A stretch of 64,000 nucleotides of DNA from JBBPZA01 sp963797015. GTDB lineage: Bacteria; Actinomycetota; Thermoleophilia; Solirubrobacterales; Solirubrobacteraceae. Position 1 is the first letter of the stretch; every line of letters starts with the position of its first letter. Of the stretch, positions 49,371 to 56,907 are shown piece after piece. A program made the position numbers and the translations under genes. Below the pieces are notes generated by a model, which saw nothing but the letters and a program-made list of their open reading frames with translations, made no database searches and was not told the DNA's origin. The stretch lies in contig CAWCNV010000012.1 of NCBI GenBank assembly GCA_963797015.1, positions 151,727-215,726 of the forward strand, read 5' to 3'.

Positions 49371-50849
49371 GTGAGCGAGCAGGGCGAAGGTTCCTCAGAG
49401 CTGCTCGCCTCCCGCCGGCGCAAGCTCGAGCGGCTGCGCGAGCAGGGCGTCGATCCCTTCCCGCATGCGTTCCCGGACGTCACCCCGACCGAGGAGCTGC
49501 GGCGGCGTTTCGCGATGCTCGAGCCCGGAGGCGAGAGCGGCGAACGAGCGCGCGTCGCCGGCCGCCTGGCCGCGCGCCGGGGGCAGGGGCGGATGGCCTT
49601 CCTCGACCTCGTCGACCGCTCCGGGCGCATGCAGCTCCAGGCCAGGGCCGACGTGCTCGAGCCCGAGGCCTTCGAGCGCCTGCTCTCGCTCGACCTCGGC
49701 GACCTGATCGGCGTGGACGGGACGGTGCTGCGCACCAAGCGAGGCGAGCTGACGGTGCTGGTCGAGGACTTCACGATCCTCGCCAAGTCGCTGCGCCCGC
49801 CGCCCGAGAAGCACCACGGGCTCCAGGACGTCGAGGCTCGCCACCGGCGGCGCGAGCTCGACCTGATGGCCAACGAGGCGACGCGCGAGCTCTTCATCAC
49901 GCGGGCGCGCGCGGTCGCGGCCGCGCGCTCCTATTTCGACAGCGAGGGCTTCCTCGAGGTCGAGACGCCCGTATTGCAGCCGGTCTACGGCGGCGCGCTG
50001 GCGCGCCCCTTCGTCACCCACCACAACGCCCTGGATCGCGACCTCTACCTGCGCATCGCCACCGAGCTCTACCTCAAGCGCCTGCTCGTGGGGGGCCTGG
50101 AGCGCGTCTACGAGCTCGGCAAGGACTTCCGCAACGAGGGCCTCTCGCCCAAGCACAACCCCGAGTTCACGATGCTCGAGTGGTACGAGGCCTACGCCGA
50201 CTACGAGGACGCCGCCCGCCGGCTGGAGGAGCTCGTGGCCGCGGTGGCGCGCGCCGTGGGCTACGACCCCGAGCGCCAGGGCGGAGTGAGTCTCGACGCG
50301 CGCCCGTGGAAGCGCGTTCGCCTGCGCGACGCGATCCTCGAGCGCACGGGCGTCGACGTGCTCGCGCAGCGCGACCGCGACGCGCTGCTGGCCGCGATCG
50401 ACGAGCACGGGCTGGAGCTGCCGCACGACCGCACCTGGGCCCAGCTCGTCGACGACCTGCTCTCCAAGTACGTCGAGCCGACGCTCATAGAGCCGACGTT
50501 CGTCATGGACTACCCGGTCGAGCTCTCGCCGTTCGCCAAGGCGCACCGCGCCGAGCCGGGGCTGGTCGAGCGCTGGGAGGCATTCTGCTTCGGCATGGAG
50601 ATCGCGAACGCGTTCACGGAGCTCAACGACCCCGACGAGCAGCGCGCGCGCTTCGAGGCCCAGGCCGCCGAGCGCCGCGCTGGCGACGAGGACGCCCAGC
50701 CCTACGACGAGCTGTTCGTCCAAGCGCTCGAGCAGGGGATGCCGCCGACCGGCGGCGCCGGGATCGGGATCGACCGGCTGGTGATGGCGCTGACCGGCAC
50801 GCGCTCGATCCGCGACGTCGTGCTGTTTCCGACGATGCGCGAGGCCTAG
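49371..50849 (+). CDS. lysS: Lysyl-tRNA synthetase, class II
   Basis: The 492-residue enzyme has an N-terminal OB-fold anticodon domain (VAGRLAARRGQGRMAFLDLVD) and a class II catalytic core. Motif 1 is around FDSEGFLEVETPVLQPVYGG, motif 2 in ERVYELGKDFRNEG with HNPEFTMLEWYEAY, and motif 3 in GGAGIGIDRLVMALTG. I place the start at GTG 49371 because a TAATTT hexamer ends seven bases before it. TTG 49362 would lie inside that hexamer. coaX-lysS-[small gene]-clpC is the mycobacterial order. Confidence 0.94.
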   Translation: MSEQGEGSSELLASRRRKLERLREQGVDPFPHAFPDVTPTEELRRRFAMLEPGGESGERARVAGRLAARRGQGRMAFLDLVDRSGRMQLQARADVLEPEAFERLLSLDLGDLIGVDGTVLRTKRGELTVLVEDFTILAKSLRPPPEKHHGLQDVEARHRRRELDLMANEATRELFITRARAVAAARSYFDSEGFLEVETPVLQPVYGGALARPFVTHHNALDRDLYLRIATELYLKRLLVGGLERVYELGKDFRNEGLSPKHNPEFTMLEWYEAYADYEDAARRLEELVAAVARAVGYDPERQGGVSLDARPWKRVRLRDAILERTGVDVLAQRDRDALLAAIDEHGLELPHDRTWAQLVDDLLSKYVEPTLIEPTFVMDYPVELSPFAKAHRAEPGLVERWEAFCFGMEIANAFTELNDPDEQRARFEAQAAERRAGDEDAQPYDELFVQALEQGMPPTGGAGIGIDRLVMALTGTRSIRDVVLFPTMREA

Positions 50850-50906
50850 AGCCGGTACCGGCGTACCAGCCCGGCGGTTCCGAAAAGGACCCTACGGGCC
50901 GGTTGG

Positions 50907-50912
50907 TAGACT
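50907..50912 (+). promoter_or_regulatory. Leaderless-type -10 (TAGACT) of the 33-codon gene
   Basis: TAGACT ends five bases before ATG 50918. Confidence 0.5.
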
Positions 50913-50917
50913 GGCTC

Positions 50918-51019
50918 ATGGCCGTCGAGATATCCCGACGACTCATCCCTTTCCGGCTTCCAGCCGACAAGAAGGATGTGGTCGCTCGGGACTTTGGCGT
51001 CCCCGAAGTGACCCCTTGA
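50918..51019 (+). CDS. 33-residue peptide at the lsr2 position between lysS and clpC
   Basis: The short frame starts MAVEISRRLIPFRLPADKKD and ends FGVPEVTP. TAGACT ends five bases before the ATG, the spacing seen at other leaderless genes here. Codon use includes ATA, TTT and CCT, which are rarer in neighbours. In mycobacteria lsr2 lies between lysS and clpC1, but this peptide is much shorter and has no Lsr2 residues. It may be a real microprotein or a leader peptide affecting clpC, 84 bases downstream. No homologue is known to me. Confidence 0.5.
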   Translation: MAVEISRRLIPFRLPADKKDVVARDFGVPEVTP

Positions 51020-51102
51020 CGCCCCTGCGAACGTAGATCCAACCGGACCACTGAGCAAACTGCGCTAGGACCCGAGACCCAGCAGGAAGGAAGCAGCATC
51101 CG

Positions 51103-53706
51103 ATGTTCGAGCGATTCACAGAGCGAGCCCGCCAGGTGGTCGTCCTCGCCCAAGAGGAGGCTCGCACGCTCAAGCACAACTACATCGGCACCGAGCACAT
51201 CCTCCTCGGGCTGCTGCGCGAGGAGGAGGGCCTCGCCGCGCGAGTGCTCGAGAGCCTCGACATCACCGTCGAGCGGGTGCGCGCGCAGGTCGTCCGCATC
51301 GTCGGCTCCGGCGAGGAGGTCACCTCGGGCCAGATCCCGTTCACCCCGCGCGCCAAGAAGGTGCTCGAGCTCGCCCTGCGCGAGGCCCTGAGCCTGGGTC
51401 ACAACTACATCGGCACCGAGCACATCCTGCTCGGCCTCGTGCGCGAGAACGAGGGCGTCGCCGCGCGCATCCTGCTCGACTTCGACGCCGACTCGGAGAA
51501 GATCCGCAACGAGGTCATCCGCATGCTGTCGGGCCCCGGTGGGCGCCGGCAGGGAAGCGGCCAGGGCTCGGGCGGCGCCGGGCCGCAGGGCGAGGGCAAG
51601 AAGAGCTCCAAGCTGCTCGACCAGTTCGGACGCAACCTGACCAAGCTCGCCTCCGAGGCAAAGCTCGACCCCGTCGTGGGGCGCGAGACCGAGATCGAGC
51701 GGATCATGCAGATCCTCTCGCGGCGCACCAAGAACAACCCGGTGCTGATCGGCGAGCCCGGTGTGGGCAAGACCGCGGTGGTCGAGGGCCTGGCCCAGCG
51801 CATCACCAACGCCGACGTGCCCGAGCTGCTGAAGGGCAAGCAGATCTACACGCTCGACCTGGCCGCGCTGGTGGCCGGCTCGAAGTACCGCGGGGAGTTC
51901 GAGGAGCGCCTCAAGAAGGTGATGAAGGAGATCACCCAGCGCGGCGACATCATCCTGTTCATCGACGAGCTCCACAACCTCGTCGGCGCGGGCGCCGCCG
52001 AGGGCGCGATCGACGCCGCCTCGATCCTCAAGCCGGCGCTGGCGCGCGGTGAGCTCCAGACCATCGGCGCGACGACGCTCGACGAGTACCGGAAGTACCT
52101 CGAGCGCGACTCCGCGCTGGAGCGGCGCTTCCAGCAGATCAAGGTCGACGAGCCCAGCACCGAGGAGACGGTCCAGATCCTCAAGGGCCTGCGCGACCGC
52201 TACGAGGCGCACCACAAGGTCAACATCACCGACGAGGCGCTGCAGGCCGCGGGCGAGCTCGCCGACCGCTACATCTCCGACCGCTTCCTGCCCGACAAGG
52301 CCATCGACCTCATCGACGAGGCCGCGTCGCGCATGCGCATCAAGTCGATGACCGCCCCGCCCGTGTACCGCGACCTCGAGGAGGAGATCGAGACCACGCG
52401 GCGCGAGAAGGAGGCGGCGATCGAGGCGCAGGAGTTCGAGAAGGCGGCAAATCTGCGTGACAAGGAACGGCGCCTCACCAACAAGAAGCGCGAGCTCGAG
52501 GAGCAGTGGGAGTCCGGCGAGTCCGGCGACCGGCCCGACATCGGCGAGGAGGAGATCGCCGACATCGTCTCGATGTGGACCGGCATCCCCGTGTTCAAGC
52601 TCACCGAGGCCGAGACGGCCAAGCTGATGCGCATGGAGGACGAGCTCCACAAGCGCGTGATCGGCCAGCACCAGGCGATCGAGGTCGTGTCCAAGGCGAT
52701 CCGGCGCTCGCGCGCGGGGTTGAAGGACCCCAAGCGCCCGACCGGCTCGTTCATCTTCCTCGGCCCCTCGGGCGTCGGGAAGACCGAGCTCGCGCGGACG
52801 CTCGCGGAGTTCCTGTTCGGCGACGAGGACGCGATGGTGCGCGTCGACATGTCCGAGTACATGGAGAAGCACGCCGTGTCGCGGCTGGTGGGCTCGCCCC
52901 CGGGCTACATCGGCTACGACGAGGGCGGCCAGCTCACCGAGGCGGTGCGGCGCAAGCCGTACTCGGTGCTGCTGCTCGACGAGATCGAGAAGGCCCACCC
53001 CGACGTCTTCAACATCCTGCTGCAGATCCTCGAAGACGGCCGGCTGACCGACGCCCAGGGGCGCACGGTCGACTTCCGGCACGCGATCGTGATCATGACG
53101 TCGAACATCGGCGCCTCGGAGATCGCGAAGAACACGCCGCTGGGCTTCGCGGTGTCCGACGACGAGACCGGCATGAGCTACGAGGACATGAAGAACCGCG
53201 TCACCGGCGAGCTCAAGAAGGTCTTCCGGCCCGAGTTCCTCAACCGGATCGACGACGTGATCGTGTTCCACAAGCTCACCAAGGGCGAGATCAAGACGAT
53301 CGTCGAGCTGCTGCTGCGACGCATCCGCGAGTCGATGGCCGAGCGCGAGCTGCAGCTCGATCTCACCGAGGAGGCCAAGGACCTGCTGGTCGACAAGGGC
53401 TGGGACCCGGCGATGGGCGCGCGGCCGCTGCGGCGGGCGATCCAGCGCTACATCGAGGATCCGCTGGCCGACTTCGTCCTGCGCGAGGAGCTTCCCTCGG
53501 GCTCGACGGTGCTGGTCGACCGGACGCCCGAGGGCCAGCAGGAGAACGACGACGACCTCGTGCGCCTGAACTTCATCGAGCCCAAGCCGGCGCCCGAGCC
53601 GGTCGGCGTCGCCGCCGGCGACGGCGGGGCCGGCGGCGGTGGCGGCGAGGCCGAGGCCCCGTCGCCCGAGGCCCCGGACGCGCCGCCGGCGGACAGCGGC
53701 GAGTAG
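51103..53706 (+). CDS. clpC: ATP-dependent Clp protease ATP-binding subunit ClpC
   Basis: The 867-residue Hsp100 unfoldase feeds ClpP. Two Clp-N repeats occupy residues ~1-145 (HNYIGTEHILLGLLREEEG twice). NBD1 has Walker A GEPGVGKTAVVEG (~217) and IDELHNLVGAG. A UVR/middle domain (QEFEKAANLRDKERRL, ~444) distinguishes ClpC from ClpA. NBD2 has Walker A GPSGVGKTELART (~555), LLLDEIEKAHPDVFN and the ClpP-contact loop region. The C-terminus is an unusual Gly/Glu/Pro/Ala tail of ~35 residues. GGAAGGAAG lies just before ATG 51103. The ~83-base gap upstream holds no clear -10. Confidence 0.95.
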   Translation: MFERFTERARQVVVLAQEEARTLKHNYIGTEHILLGLLREEEGLAARVLESLDITVERVRAQVVRIVGSGEEVTSGQIPFTPRAKKVLELALREALSLGHNYIGTEHILLGLVRENEGVAARILLDFDADSEKIRNEVIRMLSGPGGRRQGSGQGSGGAGPQGEGKKSSKLLDQFGRNLTKLASEAKLDPVVGRETEIERIMQILSRRTKNNPVLIGEPGVGKTAVVEGLAQRITNADVPELLKGKQIYTLDLAALVAGSKYRGEFEERLKKVMKEITQRGDIILFIDELHNLVGAGAAEGAIDAASILKPALARGELQTIGATTLDEYRKYLERDSALERRFQQIKVDEPSTEETVQILKGLRDRYEAHHKVNITDEALQAAGELADRYISDRFLPDKAIDLIDEAASRMRIKSMTAPPVYRDLEEEIETTRREKEAAIEAQEFEKAANLRDKERRLTNKKRELEEQWESGESGDRPDIGEEEIADIVSMWTGIPVFKLTEAETAKLMRMEDELHKRVIGQHQAIEVVSKAIRRSRAGLKDPKRPTGSFIFLGPSGVGKTELARTLAEFLFGDEDAMVRVDMSEYMEKHAVSRLVGSPPGYIGYDEGGQLTEAVRRKPYSVLLLDEIEKAHPDVFNILLQILEDGRLTDAQGRTVDFRHAIVIMTSNIGASEIAKNTPLGFAVSDDETGMSYEDMKNRVTGELKKVFRPEFLNRIDDVIVFHKLTKGEIKTIVELLLRRIRESMAERELQLDLTEEAKDLLVDKGWDPAMGARPLRRAIQRYIEDPLADFVLREELPSGSTVLVDRTPEGQQENDDDLVRLNFIEPKPAPEPVGVAAGDGGAGGGGGEAEAPSPEAPDAPPADSGE

Positions 53707-53735
53707 ACCGCTTCCACGCAGTTGAGTTGCCCGGC

Positions 53736-53954
53736 GTGGAGCCGCGCGTCGAGATCAAGGTGCGCGACGGTGGCCCGTACAAGGTCACCGGGCCGATCCG
53801 GCTGATCGACGCCGAGGGGAACGAGCACGTCCTCCCGGACGAGGGCCCGATCGTGCTGTGCCGCTGCGGGCGATCTGAGACGAAGCCGTTCTGCGACGCG
53901 TCGCACAAGAAAGTGGGATTCGATCACTGCTGGCGGGTAAGACCCGATCCGTGA
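53736..53954 (+). CDS. CDGSH-type iron-sulfur protein
   Basis: The 72-residue protein carries the signature LCRCGRSETKPFCDASHKK, i.e. C-x-C-x2-S-x3-P-x-C-D-x2-H, which binds a redox-active [2Fe-2S] cluster through three Cys and one His. The rest (IKVRDGGPYKVTGPIRLIDA) is the usual beta arm. The start is probably GTG 53736; TTG 53727, three codons earlier, is possible. It lies 29 bases after clpC and overlaps the next gene (GTGA), so it may be in the clpC transcript. Its partner and function are unknown. Confidence 0.85.
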   Translation: MEPRVEIKVRDGGPYKVTGPIRLIDAEGNEHVLPDEGPIVLCRCGRSETKPFCDASHKKVGFDHCWRVRPDP

Positions 53955-55064
53955 TCGGAGCGGGCCGGCGCATCCTCCCCTTCGTGGCCGCGGCGGCTCT
54001 CGCGCTTCTCGCCGGCGGCTGCGTGAAGGGGCCGCCGCTGGGGGTGTCCAACGTGGTCACGGGCCTCGACCATCCGTGGGACATCGGCTTCGCCGGCAAC
54101 ACGATGATCTTCACCGAGCGCGCGGGTCGCATCTCGGCGCTCGTCAACGGGCAGCGGCGCGTGCTCGCCTCGCCATCCGACGTGGTCCAGGCCTCGGAGG
54201 CGGGAATGATGGGCCTGGCCGTCGACCCGGCGTTCAGCACCAACCGCTACATCTATGTGTGCATGGCCTCGACGCTCGGCGGGCCGAGCGGGGACGTGCG
54301 GGTCGTCCGCTGGAAGGTCAGCCCGGGCTTCACGACGCTCACCGACCGGGCCGACATCGTCACCGGCATCCCGGTGAACACGGCCGGAGAGCTCGGCCGC
54401 CACTCCGGCTGCCGTCCGCGTTTCGATCCCAACGGCTTCCTGTGGGTGGGAACCGGCGACGCGGCGACGGGGACCGTTCCCCAGAACCCACGCTCGCTCG
54501 GCGGCAAGATCCTGCGCGTGGCGCGCAGCGGCTGGCCGGCGCCGGGCAACCCGGGCGGTGCGCTCGACCCGCGCATCTATTCCTACGGCCACCGCAACGT
54601 GCAGGGCATCGCGTTCCGCAGCACCGACGGCCTCGGCGTGTCGGTCGAGCACGGCACCGACGTCGACGACGAGCTCAACCTGCTGGTCAAGGGCAACTTC
54701 GGCTGGGACCCGGTCCCCGGCTACAACGAGCTGACGCCGATGACCGACTTTCGCCAAGTTCCCCAACGCGGTCGCGCCCCTGTGGCGCTCGGGCTACCCG
54801 ACCGTCGCGCCGTCGGGCGCGACCTTCATTCGCGGCTCGCAGTGGGGCGCCCTGAACGGCGCGCTCGCAGTCGCGCTGCTGAAGGGCTCGCGCCTGGTCT
54901 CCTTCAAGCTCGCCTCCAACGGCCGCGTGCTCGACATGGGCGAGATCCTGGGTACCCAGTACGGGCGCCTGCGGACGCCGGTCCAGGGGCCCAACGGGCT
55001 GCTCTACGTCACCACCGACAACGGCGGGGGGACGGACCGGATCCTCAGGGTCGGGCCCGGGTAG
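53951..55064 (+). pseudogene. PQQ-type glucose/sorbosone dehydrogenase lipoprotein, one frameshift
   Basis: GTG 53951 begins a signal peptide with lipobox LAGGC. The six-blade propeller of the GSDH family follows: VVTGLDHPWDIGFAGNTMIF, EAGMMGLAVDPAFSTNRYIY, AGELGRHSGCRPRFDPNGFL, GSLGGKILR-like blocks and YSYGHRNVQGIAF. At ~54749-54751 an extra T in a T run (GACTTTCGCC) shifts the frame; removing it joins to AKFPNAVAPLWRSGYPT and ends GTDRILRVGPG at TAG 55064 (370 residues). I think it is a sequence error. These enzymes oxidise sugars with PQQ in the periplasm; the catalytic His region GRHSG is present. Confidence 0.8.
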
Positions 55065-55077
55065 GCGGCGCCCGCCC

Positions 55078-55142
55078 GGTCCCTTCGCCCCCCGGTCCCC
55101 GGCCCCTGGCCCCTTCGCCCGCCGGCCCCTCGCCCCCCGGGG
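55078..55142 (-). other. G-rich tract with quadruplex potential upstream of radA
   Basis: Read on the minus strand, the tract has at least six runs of three to six G separated by one to five bases (GGGG-cc-GGGG-acc-GGGGGG pattern). That satisfies a simple G-quadruplex rule several times over. It separates the sugar dehydrogenase gene from the radA promoter and codes for nothing. Confidence 0.6.
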
Positions 55143-55164
55143 CGATTACGTCGGGGTGCGGCCC

Positions 55165-55170
55165 TAGGGT
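55165..55170 (+). promoter_or_regulatory. Leaderless-type -10 (TAGGGT) of radA
   Basis: TAGGGT ends six bases before ATG 55177. Confidence 0.45.
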
Positions 55171-55176
55171 CGTCGA

Positions 55177-56547
55177 ATGTCCCGTCCCGCTTCGCGTCTG
55201 GTGTGCTCAGCGTGCGGCCACGAGTCCGCCAAGTGGCACGGTCAGTGCCCCGGCTGCGGGGAGTGGAACACGCTGGAGGAGGTGGCGGCGCCTTCCGCGG
55301 CGGCACGCGCGAGCCGCTCGGCCGGCGCCCGCCCCGCGGAGCCGCGCCAGCTTGGCCAGGTTCGCGCGACCGCCGTCGAGCGCCTGGCCACCGGCATCGG
55401 TGAGCTCGACCGCCTGCTGGGCGGAGGGGTCGTGCCCGGATCGCTGGTGCTGCTCGGAGGCTCGCCGGGGATCGGCAAGTCCACGCTGACCACGATGGCC
55501 CTCGCCCGGCTCGCCGGCGCCGGCCGGCGCGTGCTCTACGTATCGGCCGAGGAGTCGGCCGAGCAGATCCGCCTGCGCGCCGAGCGCCTCGGGCCGGCGG
55601 CGCTGAGCATCCCGGTGATCGCCGAGACCCAGCTCGAGACCGTGCTCGCCACGCTCGAGGCGCAGCGCCCGGAGGTCTGCGTCGTCGACTCGGTGCAGAC
55701 GCTCCACAGCGCCGGGCTGAGCGGTGCGCCCGGCACCGTAGGCCAGGTGCGCGACGCCGCGGGCGAGCTCATGCGCGTGGCCAAGGCGCGCGGCATCGCG
55801 GTGCTGCTCGTCGGCCACGTCACAAAGGAGGGTTCGCTGGCCGGGCCGCGGGTGCTCGAGCACCTGGTCGACTGCGTGCTGCAGTTCGAGGGCGAGCGCG
55901 AGCGCACCTACCGCACGCTGCGCGCGCTGAAGAACCGCTTCGGATCGACCAACGACGTCGCGGTGTTCGACATGCGCGACAACGGGCTTGTCGAGGTCAC
56001 CGACGCCTCGGCGCGCTTCCTCGAGGAGGCGACCGGCGCGCCGGGCAGCGTGATCCTGGCCGCGATGGAGGGCTCGCGGCCGCTGCTGGTCGAGGTCCAG
56101 GCACTGGTCTCGCCCTCAGAGCTCGAGCCGCCGCGGCGCGTGGTCAGCGGCATCGACCGCAACCGGCTCGCGCTCGTGCTCGCGGTCCTCGCCCGTCACG
56201 GGGGGATCGGGCTCGGCACCGCCGACGTGTTCGTCAACGTCGTCGGCGGCGTGCGCGTCGACGAGCCCGGCGCCGACCTCGCGATCGCGCTCGCCGTGGC
56301 CGGAGCGGCGAAGGGAGTGGGCGCCGGCGACGCGCCGGTCGCGTGCTTCGGAGAGATCGGCCTCACCGGCGAGCTGCGCTCCGTCGCCCACGCAGACCGC
56401 CGCCTCGCCGAGGCGCAGCGCTTCGGCCTGCGGGCCGTCGTCGCGCCGGCTGGTAGCGGAGCGCCCCGTGAGGCGGCGACCGTGCGCCAGGCACTGCGGC
56501 TGGCCGGCGCGGCGGAAGAGCCGGCCCGGCGCGCGGTTGCGGCCTGA
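55177..56547 (+). CDS. radA: DNA repair protein RadA
   Basis: The 456-residue RecA-like protein processes recombination intermediates and stalled forks. The N-terminal zinc finger is CSACGHESAKWHGQCPGC. The ATPase has Walker A LGGSPGIGKSTL (~88), Walker B VCVVDSVQTL and the RadA-specific KNRFGSTNDVAVF. The C-terminal Lon-like domain has LVEVQALVSPSELEPPRRVV and FVNVVGGVRVDEPGADLAIA. It precedes disA, whose product scans DNA and is controlled by RadA in other bacteria. The C-terminus is Arg/Ala-rich. Confidence 0.94.
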   Translation: MSRPASRLVCSACGHESAKWHGQCPGCGEWNTLEEVAAPSAAARASRSAGARPAEPRQLGQVRATAVERLATGIGELDRLLGGGVVPGSLVLLGGSPGIGKSTLTTMALARLAGAGRRVLYVSAEESAEQIRLRAERLGPAALSIPVIAETQLETVLATLEAQRPEVCVVDSVQTLHSAGLSGAPGTVGQVRDAAGELMRVAKARGIAVLLVGHVTKEGSLAGPRVLEHLVDCVLQFEGERERTYRTLRALKNRFGSTNDVAVFDMRDNGLVEVTDASARFLEEATGAPGSVILAAMEGSRPLLVEVQALVSPSELEPPRRVVSGIDRNRLALVLAVLARHGGIGLGTADVFVNVVGGVRVDEPGADLAIALAVAGAAKGVGAGDAPVACFGEIGLTGELRSVAHADRRLAEAQRFGLRAVVAPAGSGAPREAATVRQALRLAGAAEEPARRAVAA

Positions 56548-56599
56548 CGCATCGGCAGTCCGGTTGCCAGTGCGATCAGGGGAGGGCGACTCCGGGCGC

Positions 56600-56730
56600 T
56601 GCCCGACCACCACCTTCTGCGTCGCCACGGGCGAGCTCTACATCTTCACCTCGACGTATCCGCGGGGGCGTGGACGGCGATCGCGAACGTCGCCGGAACG
56701 AACTCCCTCAATGACGTCTCGTGCCGTCCC
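56600..56730 (+). pseudogene. Decayed fragment of a Cys-repeat secreted protein (CPTTTFCVAT type)
   Basis: One frame reads CPTTTFCVATGELYIFTSTY. After a one-base shift near 56655 it continues GAWTAIANVAGTNSLNDVSC. This is one full unit of the CPSxxxCVAVDxxG...TSTDPTGG...W repeat found in long secreted proteins of Thermoleophilia. There is no start, no signal peptide and only one unit, so I take it as a relic of a deleted gene. Confidence 0.5.
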
Positions 56731-56894
56731 GTACCCGCTCAGAGGCCTCGGCGACTTGAGCAGCCGCCTGCAGGCGCAGCCTCCGCGGCGCTGACGGGCG
56801 CTCGGCGGAGCGCCGTCGCCCAGGGGCTTGACAGTGGGGGCCCCGCCTGTCGCTCTACATTGCAGTGAAATTCCGAAAACCCCGAATCGGCCGG

Positions 56895-56900
56895 TACAAT
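56895..56900 (+). promoter_or_regulatory. Leaderless-type -10 (TACAAT) of disA
   Basis: TACAAT ends seven bases before ATG 56908. Confidence 0.5.
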
Positions 56901-56907
56901 TGTCCTG

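Larger units (their letters stand above)
56548..56907. other. 360-base region between radA and disA
   Basis: It holds a decayed coding remnant (56600-56730, separate entry), then TTGACA at 56829-56834 and TACATT at 56855-56860. These are too far apart for a standard promoter. It ends with the disA -10 (TACAAT, 56895-56900). The last 60 bases are clearly less GC-rich, as expected of a promoter. No intact gene is supported. Confidence 0.5.

Noticed and set aside
50918..51019. Calling the small gene lsr2
   Set aside because: Position matches lsr2, but it is 33 residues with none of the Lsr2 dimerisation or AT-hook-like residues.
56829..56860. A TTGACA/TACATT promoter upstream of disA
   Set aside because: The spacing is 20 bp, beyond the normal 16-19 bp range. 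The TACAAT hexamer next to the start codon is the better candidate.
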